Source of the DNA: an uncultured Oscillospiraceae bacterium
GTDB lineage: Bacteria; Bacillota; Clostridia; UBA1212; UBA1255
DNA length: 13,397 nt
Assembly: GCA_902462635.1 (NCBI GenBank)
Contig: CABQCN010000007.1
Location: 1 to 13,397 of the forward strand
Direction of reading: 5' to 3'
The translations under genes and the position numbers were made by a program. The notes beneath the pieces are model-generated. The model searched no databases. It was not told where the DNA came from and saw only the letters and a program-made list of their open reading frames with translations. Shown here piece after piece: positions 7,431 through 13,397 of this stretch; positions within the stretch are counted from its first letter, which is position 1, and each line of letters begins with the position of its first letter.

Positions 7431-9664
7431 ACATGCCCCGCCGGAATCTCCGCATCCAGTACGACAGCAAGATCTCTCGACACCGCCGGAAACTTCGGGA
7501 GATCTTTGTTCTTCGGCACATCGACGGTATTGCATTCGAGGAGATCCGTTCTGAGCATCGCAGCAAACGTGTTTTCAGGACAGCCCCATTTCTGCGCAAC
7601 CGCAGGATGGATCTGTCCGAAGACGCCCGCTTCTTTCCCGCCGATCAGCAGGCGCGCCGTGCGGCCGGGATGCAGATAAGGCAGACCCTGCTCCGGTTCG
7701 AATTCATATCTGCTGATTTTGAGCGCGTTCAGAAGCGTCTCCACATCGCCTTTAAAGGAGAAAAAGTCGGCGGTCCCCCCGGCGGCATATCCGCCGAAGG
7801 TGAGGAGTTCGCGGTGTTCCGGCAGCTCATACGGATAACGCTCTGTTTTTAAATATACATAGGAAATTTCAAACAAAGACGCTTCCTCAACGCGGTGCGC
7901 ATGATTGTTCGATAAGGATTCCAGCAGAGACGGCAGCATCGTCGTACGCAGGATGCTGTAATCCTCTCCCAGCGGATTTCGGATGACGACCGCGTCCCGC
8001 AGCGCGCTGTCTTCCGGCAGATTCAATTTTCCGAATACGGACGGGCTGACAAAAGAAAACGTCAGCATTTCGTTATATCCGAAACCGGTCATCAGTTTGC
8101 GGATGCGATCCTGTATTTTTTGCTTCCGGTTCCTGCGTCCGAGCGTAGCGGCGCAGCCGGTCAGGAGGCTCGATTCGATTTTGTTGTACCCGTAAAATCT
8201 TGCGATTTCTTCCGCAATATCCGCGTCGCAGAGCAAATCGCCGCGGAAGCTGGGCGGAATGACGTATCCCGCGTCGAAATACGGCTTGCATTCGAGATCC
8301 GTGAGGATTTTTTCCATTTCCTCCTGCGTTGCGGAAATGCCGATAAACGTATTGATCCATTCCACGCTGCACGGAATCCGGCGTTCTTCCTTTTCCGCCG
8401 CGCACCGGTCGATCACGCCCGGACAAACTTTTCCGGCCCCCAGCTCCTCCACGAGCTGCGCCGCTCTGTCGAGCGCCTCCAAACAGGTTACGGTATCAAG
8501 ACCCTTTTCGAAACGCGACGAAGCTTCCGTCCGCAAACCTACCTTTTTGGCGCCCTTCCGCACCGTTACGGCGTCGAATACGGCGGACTCAAATACGATT
8601 TCCGTAGTATCCGGTTCGATCTCCGAATGAAGTCCGCCCATTACGCCCGCGATCGCGCTGCCTTTCTCCGAATCGGCAATGACAAGCATAGAGCTGTCGA
8701 GCGTCCGCTCCTGCTCGTCAAGCGTCGTCAGCTTTTCTCCGTCCCCGGCACGCCGGACGATGATTTTATTCCCCTGAATCGTGCGTTTATCGAATGCATG
8801 CATCGGCTGGCCGTATTCGAGCATGACATAGTTCGTAATATCTACGATATTGTTGATCGCGCGGATGCCCGCGGCTTGCAGCCGCTCTTTCATCCATTTG
8901 GGAGACGGTCCGATCCGGACGTCCGTAACGACCCGCGCGGCATAGCGCGGACAAAGATCGGGCGCTTTCACCTCAACCTCCAGCACGTCTGCCGCCCGTA
9001 CCGCGCTTTCTTCTTTCAACTGAATTTCCGGCTTTCGGAAACGGCCCTTCATCGTAATCGCGGCTTCGCGCGCCAAGCCTAACATACTGAAGCAGTCCGC
9101 GCGGTTCGACGTCACCTCAAAGTCGATCACGGTTTCATCGGCGCCAAGCGCGGGAATGATATCCATTCCGATCATTTTTTCAAAATCCGATTCGCTGTAA
9201 CCGCGAAATTCTCCGAGATCCTGTATAATCATAATGCCATCGTTGCTTCCGCCCTCATAGTCGCTGCAATCCAGCCCGATTTCTTCGAAAGAGCACATCA
9301 TGCCGTTGGAATCCAGCCCCCGCAGCTTTCCGGCTTTGATCTTCCGGCCGCCCGCGAGCGTGGACCCGTCGAGCGCCGCGGGAACGTATGCGCCGGCGCG
9401 CATATTCTGGGCGCCGGTTATGATTTGGATCGGTTCGTCAGCCCCGATGTCCAGTTTGCAAACGAACAGGTGATCCGAGTTTTCGTGTCTCCTGACTTCC
9501 AGGCATTTGGCAACGACGACCTTGTCGATTTCTGCGCCTTTGGAAACGACTTCTTCCACTTTGGTGCCCGTAAGCGTCATCTCCTCCGCCAGAGCGTGTA
9601 TTTCCTCTTTCGAATTTATATTTAAATCTGTATAGCTCAACAGCCATTTTAACGGTGCTATCAT
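7427..9664 (-). CDS. pheT: Phenylalanyl-tRNA synthetase beta subunit, frame-interrupted near its C-terminus
   Basis: The first 745 codons of PheT, the beta chain of the alpha2-beta2 enzyme that charges tRNA-Phe. The N-terminus MIAPLKWLLSYTDLNINS is typical. A tRNA-binding OB-fold lies at about 41-155 (HENSDHLFVCKLDIG, GKLRGLDSNGMMCS). The B3/B4 editing and B5 regions follow, then the catalytic-like core (GFGYNEMLTFSFVSP). The FDX-ACB domain starts at FPAVSRDLAVV but the frame closes after GHV at a TGA (7429-7427). With the 69 codons in the other frame the total is about 814, normal for Gram-positive PheT. The start ATG at 9664 has AAAGGGGT six bases before it and lies 24 bases after pheS. Because pheT is essential, a sequence error or very recent mutation is likely unless the split protein works. 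Confidence 0.93.
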   Translation of the reverse strand: MIAPLKWLLSYTDLNINSKEEIHALAEEMTLTGTKVEEVVSKGAEIDKVVVAKCLEVRRHENSDHLFVCKLDIGADEPIQIITGAQNMRAGAYVPAALDGSTLAGGRKIKAGKLRGLDSNGMMCSFEEIGLDCSDYEGGSNDGIMIIQDLGEFRGYSESDFEKMIGMDIIPALGADETVIDFEVTSNRADCFSMLGLAREAAITMKGRFRKPEIQLKEESAVRAADVLEVEVKAPDLCPRYAARVVTDVRIGPSPKWMKERLQAAGIRAINNIVDITNYVMLEYGQPMHAFDKRTIQGNKIIVRRAGDGEKLTTLDEQERTLDSSMLVIADSEKGSAIAGVMGGLHSEIEPDTTEIVFESAVFDAVTVRKGAKKVGLRTEASSRFEKGLDTVTCLEALDRAAQLVEELGAGKVCPGVIDRCAAEKEERRIPCSVEWINTFIGISATQEEMEKILTDLECKPYFDAGYVIPPSFRGDLLCDADIAEEIARFYGYNKIESSLLTGCAATLGRRNRKQKIQDRIRKLMTGFGYNEMLTFSFVSPSVFGKLNLPEDSALRDAVVIRNPLGEDYSILRTTMLPSLLESLSNNHAHRVEEASLFEISYVYLKTERYPYELPEHRELLTFGGYAAGGTADFFSFKGDVETLLNALKISRYEFEPEQGLPYLHPGRTARLLIGGKEAGVFGQIHPAVAQKWGCPENTFAAMLRTDLLECNTVDVPKNKDLPKFPAVSRDLAVVLDAEIPAGHV

Positions 9665-9688
9665 TTTAATACCCCTTTCCCGATCCGA

Positions 9689-10708
9689 TCAGAATTGTGA
9701 CAGAAAACGTGTGTCGCCTTCAAAGAACTGCCGCATGTCAGTTACGCCAAAGCGCGCCATAGCCGTCCTTTCAACGCCGATTCCAAATGCGAACCCGCTG
9801 TAAACCGTGGGGTCGATGCCGCAGCGGCGCAGAACGTCGGGATGCACCATCCCGCAGCCCAATACTTCGATCCAGCCTTCTCCTTTGCACATCCTGCAGC
9901 CCTTGCCGCCGCACGTCCAGCACGATACGTCAACCTCCGCGCTCGGCTCGGTGAACGGGAAATGATGCGGCCGCAGACGAATTCTCGTTTCCGGGCCGAA
10001 CATATGCTTCGCATATACCTCCAGCGTACCTTTGAGGTCGCCCATCGTCACGCCCTTATCCACCACAAGCCCTTCGATCTGGTGAAAAATCGGAGAATGC
10101 GTCGCGTCTACATTATCGGCGCGATATACCTTTCCGGGGCAGATGATTTTAATCGGAGGCTTCCGGTTCTCCATGACGCGGATCTGCACGGAAGACGTCT
10201 GCGTCCTGAGCAGCATTTTATCCGTAATGTAAAAGGTATCCTGCGTATCCCGCGCCGGATGCCCTTCCGGAAGATTGAGCGCCTCAAAATTATAATAATC
10301 GAATTCGACTTCCGGGCCATCCGCGATCTCGTAGCCCATGCCGATAAACAAATCCTTCATCTCGTCGCTGATCTGATTGATCGGATGCAGGGAGCCGATG
10401 TGCTTCGCCGTTCCGGGCATCGTAACGTCGACGGCTTCGCGGTCCAATTTGACGCGCAGGGCAGCGGCTTTTAACTGCTCGGCTTTCTCTGCGATGCTTT
10501 GTTCCATATGCGCGCGGACCTTGTTTACGAGCTGCCCTACGGCAGGCCGTTCTTCAGCGCTCAATTGTCCCATGCCCTTCAGAATCGAAGTGAGTTCTCC
10601 CTTTTTGCCGAGATACGCGACTTTCAATTCTTCGAGCTTGTCCGGAACGGAGGCGGATTCGATCCGCTCCTCGAATTCTTTCTGTATTGCCGTTAATTTA
10701 TCTTTCAT
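9689..10708 (-). CDS. pheS: Phenylalanyl-tRNA synthetase alpha subunit
   Basis: A complete 339-residue class II synthetase alpha chain, normal in length. The first 85 residues form the helical coiled-coil arm that contacts tRNA. Motif 2 is around [20 protein letters not shown] (191-210) and motif 3 is [14 protein letters not shown] (304-317). A CxxC...CxxC cluster, Cys263, 266, 271 and 274 ([12 protein letters not shown]), is the insert typical of Firmicute PheS. With PheT it attaches phenylalanine to tRNA-Phe in the cytoplasm. The ATG at 10708 is preceded by the strong AAGGAGGAG at eight bases. The upstream PHP gene's stop codon runs directly into this ribosome-binding sequence, favouring translational coupling. 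There is no T-box leader directly upstream, unlike many Firmicute pheS genes. Confidence 0.98.
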   Translation of the reverse strand: MKDKLTAIQKEFEERIESASVPDKLEELKVAYLGKKGELTSILKGMGQLSAEERPAVGQLVNKVRAHMEQSIAEKAEQLKAAALRVKLDREAVDVTMPGTAKHIGSLHPINQISDEMKDLFIGMGYEIADGPEVEFDYYNFEALNLPEGHPARDTQDTFYITDKMLLRTQTSSVQIRVMENRKPPIKIICPGKVYRADNVDATHSPIFHQIEGLVVDKGVTMGDLKGTLEVYAKHMFGPETRIRLRPHHFPFTEPSAEVDVSCWTCGGKGCRMCKGEGWIEVLGCGMVHPDVLRRCGIDPTVYSGFAFGIGVERTAMARFGVTDMRQFFEGDTRFLSQF

Positions 10709-10723
10709 AAATAGAACTCCTCC

Positions 10724-12028
10724 TTATTTGCCAAAAACGGTTTTATAATATTCCGCGGTCTGCCCTTTTATGAGCCGCAGCATTTCCGCCGCCCGCGGAT
10801 CTTTGCCGCCCGACCAGTACCGGTACATCAGGTAGCCTTCCTCCGCACACATTTCATCATGCAGCGGAAAATAGTTTGCCGCCAGGAACTGCGCGTATTT
10901 CACGAGCCGGAAATCGCCGTAAATGTGCATCGTTTCACCCGGCAGCTGCATAACGGCTACGCTGCGGCGGTTTTTCACGGCGTCGATGACGGCGCTGCCG
11001 CCGGCTTCGTCCGCAAATACGATCGTGTAATACCAGCCGAACAACTCGCCGTTCTCCGTGGAATGGGCGTCGCTGACGCCGACGATGCCGCGCTTGTTCC
11101 CCTCCCAATAGGACTGCAGGAAGCGCGCGATTTCCAGGTCGTTGCTGAACGTCTGATCTTTGAAATATCCTCCTACCAATTCCTCCGCATCCTGCGGCGT
11201 ATGCCGGAACAGATATTCGTTGACTTCTTTCAGATCCTGACAGCCCTCCGGGATATACCAATACGGATGACAAAAAATACCGAGTCCGCCGTTTTCCCGT
11301 ATTTTCCGAAAACACCAGATACAGGAAGCGCAGATTTCACGCCCCATTCCCGTTACTTCCCGCAGGCTTTCTTCCGTCTGTAAAATGTCCTGTACTTCCT
11401 TCCGATATACTTCCGGGTGTTCCCGCATGAAATCGTTGATGCTGATCCGTCCGCCGAAGTTGATCATATGGACGTTGTTCCCATCCGGATGCACTTCTTC
11501 TCCCGGCATCATGATCAGGTCGACCGCGGCGTCTTCGTACGCCGCAATGGCTTCCAGCGAAGGAGCATATTGCCGGTGATCCGTAAGCGCCATGAAGTCG
11601 AATCCGATTTTACGGCACATCGCGGGGACGTGCGGCGCATAATCCGCGCCATCCGAATTGTTGCTGTGCATATGGAAGTCGCCCTTCATGGGAATTTTCC
11701 CGAAAAGATCTTCCTCTAAGGAATAAATAAAAAATCGGAGGTTTTTCGTTACGTCGATACCTTCGATATCCACATAATGCTCTTGCTCTCCGCAAAAACA
11801 CTGTGTAAAGGTGATCGCGCGTTCCGCGGCGACGACTTCCATCTCGCGCCACAGCGGCGCGGGAAGAGTCCCGCTTCTGTCAACCGCAAAATACCGGAGC
11901 CGGTATTTTTTGCCGTCCTGAAAGCCGTTTTTGGGATCGAGGCTGCGGATCGTGATTTCTGTTTCCCGATCTGCCGGCACAATCTGCGGCGTGACCCTGA
12001 AATACCGGATCGCTTCATTGACAACCAT
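10724..12028 (-). CDS. PHP-domain phosphoesterase-like protein
   Basis: A 434-residue protein. Residues 1-110 are a beta-rich leading region of unknown role. From about 115 a PHP metal-binding domain shows its ligands in order: HxH at 119/121 in GDFHMHSNNSDG, TDH at 149-151, EEVH at 177-180, His187, His254 in CHPYW, and Asp320/His322 in GVSDAHS. This is a complete metal-site set, so hydrolase activity on a phosphoester is plausible; the substrate is unknown. No polymerase or histidinol-phosphatase features were seen. The ATG at 12028 has GGAGGAA seven bases upstream; an in-frame start 15 codons earlier would bury that site. It is the promoter-proximal gene of the pheST run, 15 bases before pheS. 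Confidence 0.88.
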   Translation of the reverse strand: MVVNEAIRYFRVTPQIVPADRETEITIRSLDPKNGFQDGKKYRLRYFAVDRSGTLPAPLWREMEVVAAERAITFTQCFCGEQEHYVDIEGIDVTKNLRFFIYSLEEDLFGKIPMKGDFHMHSNNSDGADYAPHVPAMCRKIGFDFMALTDHRQYAPSLEAIAAYEDAAVDLIMMPGEEVHPDGNNVHMINFGGRISINDFMREHPEVYRKEVQDILQTEESLREVTGMGREICASCIWCFRKIRENGGLGIFCHPYWYIPEGCQDLKEVNEYLFRHTPQDAEELVGGYFKDQTFSNDLEIARFLQSYWEGNKRGIVGVSDAHSTENGELFGWYYTIVFADEAGGSAVIDAVKNRRSVAVMQLPGETMHIYGDFRLVKYAQFLAANYFPLHDEMCAEEGYLMYRYWSGGKDPRAAEMLRLIKGQTAEYYKTVFGK

Positions 12029-12092
12029 TCCAAATTTCCTCCGTTTTGATACTTCTGAAAATGTTGCCCTCATAAAGGAACATACGTTTTTT

Positions 12093-12121
12093 ATGATACA
12101 TTTTTAAAGGGAAAATTGCAA
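12093..12121 (-). promoter_or_regulatory. Sigma-A promoter for the PHP-pheS-pheT operon
   Basis: On the minus strand TTGCAA (12121-12116) and TATCAT (12098-12093) are 17 bases apart. Transcription would begin near 12086, giving a leader of about 58 bases before the PHP gene. That is too short for a T-box, so phenylalanine-tRNA control by that mechanism is unlikely. Confidence 0.7.
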
Positions 12122-12335
12122 GATAAAATTAAAAAGGTATTCGAGATTCCACAATTTGCCATTGGCCTGCCGGCAGGAGAGAGATACTTTGAAAATCTTA
12201 AATGAACCGTACCTAGTCTTTAGAAGATCTTTTTTATTTCTGCCGAGCCCGGCGATTCGGAAGATATGGTGTTTTTGACAAAAATCGAAAAGGCACGATC
12301 AATTTTTTTATATTCGAATTATTATAAATTTACTG
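12122..12335. other. AT-rich divergent spacer without a convincing gene
   Basis: This is most of the spacer between the leftward PHP operon and the rightward small-ORF unit. It contains a perfect 12-base palindrome CCTGCCGGCAGG at 12166-12177. A plus-strand reading frame closing at 12205 ends in a protein-like stretch, IPQFAIGLPAGERYFENLK. No ATG start, RNA gene or insertion-sequence end was seen. Confidence 0.5.
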
Positions 12336-12364
12336 TTGACTTATTCGTGGAAATTGAATATTTT
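12336..12364 (+). promoter_or_regulatory. Sigma-A promoter for the small-ORF unit
   Basis: TTGACT (12336-12341) and TATTTT (12359-12364) are separated by 17 bases. The predicted start of transcription is near 12371, about 30 bases before the 25-codon ORF. It is the only good plus-strand promoter seen upstream of the membrane-protein gene at 12635, so it may serve both. Confidence 0.65.
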
Positions 12365-12401
12365 ATTTATATAAATAGAAAAGTATATAAGTGGGGGTAT
12401 T

Positions 12402-12479
12402 ATGAGCGATTATAAATCCAGTCATTATAAAATTAAGTATTTGTCAAATCATTGGGGACATCTGACCGAGTATTTTTAA
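12402..12479 (+). CDS. Putative 25-codon small protein or leader peptide
   Basis: The frame starts MSDYKSSHYKIKYLSNH and ends HLTEYF before TAA at 12477-12479. It is rich in Tyr (4), Ser (4) and His (3), basic in its first half, and has no membrane segment or Cys-based modification motif. GGGGG ends four bases before the ATG and can pair with the anti-Shine-Dalgarno, with one wobble. What supports it is context: a sigma-A promoter 30 to 60 bases upstream, a ribosome-binding sequence, and a strong terminator hairpin whose stem starts within the stop codon. I do not recognise the peptide. It could be a free small protein, a signalling precursor, a leader peptide controlling the next gene, or a chance frame inside a small RNA. 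Confidence 0.5.
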   Translation: MSDYKSSHYKIKYLSNHWGHLTEYF

Positions 12480-12528
12480 GGGCAAGAAATTCTCCGGCGA
12501 ATTATCTTGCCCTTCTATATTTTTATTT
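12478..12528 (+). terminator. Strong intrinsic terminator or attenuator hairpin
   Basis: AAGGGCAAGA (12478-12487) pairs perfectly with TCTTGCCCTT (12505-12514). Inside it AATTC (12488-12492) pairs with GAATT (12499-12503) around the loop TCCGGC, leaving one bulged A. The stem is followed by CTATATTTTTATTT, so it terminates plus-strand transcripts; the minus strand has A's after the stem. Its 5' arm overlaps the stop codon of the 25-codon ORF, so a ribosome at that stop would hinder folding. Confidence 0.78.
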
Positions 12529-12634
12529 AAAAATACATATGATTCTTCCTTATATCTTGCTTTAGAGGGGTTTGTATCAGAAGATAAAATGGTTCGGCAA
12601 TTTACTATAAAATTATAACAAAAGGGCATATTAC

Positions 12635-13039
12635 ATGAAATCTATTATAAAACGTCATAAAAAGCTTTTTATCGTTTTAGGCGTGATCTTTATCATCGGA
12701 GTGATCGGGATGTCGGTATATGCGATCAAAAACCATATCGATATGGACGAAGTATCTTATGTTACGATTATCGCAAGTAATTATAACGATTCGCGGCCGT
12801 CAAAATATTCTGTTGAGATAAAAGATCCGGATTTTTTTAAAGCAGTACAAGCGCTGGACAAATCTGTCAAAAAAGAAGCCGGTTACCGATTCTATTTAAA
12901 TTCAGCAAGATGGTATGTCGATTTTCAATACCATTATAAAAATGATAAAGTAAAAACCCATAATTATTCCGGAGATAAAAATTTCGACGAAATAGCGCGT
13001 CTCATTCAGGATTTTCAGGAGAGATATCCGTCCGGATGA
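12635..13039 (+). CDS. Small single-pass membrane protein of unknown function
   Basis: A 134-residue protein with a basic start (MKSIIKRHKK), one transmembrane segment at about 11-30 (LFIVLGVIFIIGVIGMSVYA) and an outward-facing domain of about 100 residues rich in Tyr, Lys and Asp. Stretches such as AGYRFYLNSARWYVDFQYHY look like alternating beta strands. No lipobox, catalytic motif or known domain was recognised. The ATG at 12635 has AAAGGG eight bases upstream. Its codons are more AT-rich than the minus-strand genes. No good promoter is seen between the terminator at 12478-12528 and the start, so expression may depend on read-through from the promoter at 12336. Confidence 0.75.
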   Translation: MKSIIKRHKKLFIVLGVIFIIGVIGMSVYAIKNHIDMDEVSYVTIIASNYNDSRPSKYSVEIKDPDFFKAVQALDKSVKKEAGYRFYLNSARWYVDFQYHYKNDKVKTHNYSGDKNFDEIARLIQDFQERYPSG

Positions 13040-13154
13040 ACCTTTATCGGCGTTTCCAGTATTTATATTTTACCCTTTCCTTTTATAGGATTCATCACAA
13101 TTTTCTTTATATTACATTTTATGTGAATTTTTATTTGTTTTATCCAAGCTTTTA
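13040..13154. other. AT-rich spacer after the membrane protein gene
   Basis: This is T-rich sequence without a supported gene or clear terminator. A 40-codon frame overlaps the preceding stop, but its product would be nearly half Tyr and Phe, as expected from T-rich DNA read by chance. Confidence 0.4.
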
Positions 13155-13183
13155 TTGACTCATTTTTACAATTATCGTATAAT
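13155..13183 (+). promoter_or_regulatory. Near-perfect sigma-A promoter for a gene beyond the right edge
   Basis: TTGACT (13155-13160) and TATAAT (13178-13183) are exactly 17 bases apart, one mismatch from consensus. Transcription would start near 13190. No ORF with a good start follows inside the window, but a ribosome-binding sequence occurs at the last bases. Confidence 0.8.
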
Positions 13184-13189
13184 GTAGAC

Positions 13190-13397
13190 ATTGATACAAC
13201 AGCTTATATAGGGAAATTTATTTGGTTAACCCGATTTATTGGTTATTTATCACAGGGATATAATATCCGTGCAAGCTTGCAATATGCTGATTCAGTAGAA
13301 AATGTTCCGATCTGTGGAACCGTATGAAATATTATTAGGGAGATCAAAACCCATATTTATCAAGGTAAATGCTTAATTATTAAAGGGAGTTTTTACT
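13190..13397 (+). promoter_or_regulatory. Long dyad-rich leader ending in a ribosome-binding site
   Basis: About 200 untranslated bases lie between the promoter and AAAGGGAG (13382-13389). At normal spacing, a start codon would fall just past the right edge. The stretch contains GGTTAACC (13224-13231), GGATATAATATCC (13256-13268), TGCAAGCTTGCA (13270-13281), and a 5-bp hairpin GTTCC/GGAAC (13304-13308 with 13316-13320). I do not recognise a known riboswitch class. It could be a regulatory leader, operator sites, or plain AT-rich spacer. Confidence 0.4.

Noticed and set aside
12212..12240. Possible terminator around AAGATCTTTTTT
   Set aside because: The dyad AAGATCTT has no loop and no GC-rich stem, so it cannot form a terminator hairpin.
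12444..12629. 61-codon minus-strand frame across the terminator region
   Set aside because: It reads antisense through the strong hairpin and lacks a good ribosome-binding sequence. Its composition is that of AT-rich chance sequence.
12029..12635. tRNA, T-box or CRISPR in the large spacer
   Set aside because: No cloverleaf, T-box core sequence or regularly spaced repeats were found on reading both strands.
13036..13158. 40-codon plus-strand frame whose ATG overlaps the stop of the membrane protein (ATGA)
   Set aside because: The overlap is attractive, but 17 of 40 residues would be Tyr or Phe, as expected from T-rich DNA. No family resemblance.

Overview
The window looks like chromosomal DNA from a low-to-medium GC Gram-positive anaerobe of the Clostridia type. 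The basis is the Bacillus/Clostridium-style pheS-pheT pair, strong purine-rich Shine-Dalgarno sequences, consensus sigma-A promoters, and an ABC/GldG/DUF4340 cluster of the kind common in Clostridia. Coding DNA is close to balanced in GC and the intergenic DNA is strongly AT-rich. The species cannot be fixed from sequence alone.

Layout. From about 12.1 kb down to 1, every convincing gene is on the minus strand, in three transcription blocks. (1) A five-gene run reading leftward from a good promoter at 12093-12121: a PHP-domain phosphoesterase-like protein, pheS, pheT, a helical protein of unknown function, and a short-chain dehydrogenase. Gaps are 11 to 25 bases, so co-transcription is likely. 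pheT is interrupted: its last 69 codons (the FDX-ACB anticodon-binding domain) lie in another frame, and the break makes an ATGA stop/start overlap. (2) A 643-codon membrane-bound CapD/PglF/WbpM-type nucleotide-sugar 4,6-dehydratase, driven by an exact-consensus promoter squeezed between it and the dehydrogenase stop codon. (3) An ABC exporter-like cluster: ATPase, ABC-2 permease, GldG-family protein and the N-terminus of a DUF4340-like protein that runs off the left edge.

The right end (12.3-13.4 kb) is on the plus strand, AT-rich and gene-poor. It holds a compact unit of promoter, 25-codon ORF and a strong intrinsic-terminator hairpin whose 5' arm begins inside the stop codon. Next comes a 134-codon single-pass membrane protein of unknown function, then a consensus promoter followed by about 200 bases of dyad-rich leader. 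That leader ends in a Shine-Dalgarno sequence at the very edge, so another plus-strand gene probably starts just outside.

How they work together. PheS and PheT form phenylalanyl-tRNA synthetase. The PHP protein, helical protein and dehydrogenase share its transcript without an obvious metabolic link. The CapD-like enzyme points to cell-surface glycan synthesis. The ABC/GldG cluster is probably an envelope complex of unknown substrate. The small right-hand ORF with its terminator may be either an independent small protein gene or a leader-peptide attenuator for the membrane protein. I see no CRISPR array, rRNA, tRNA or intact insertion sequence.
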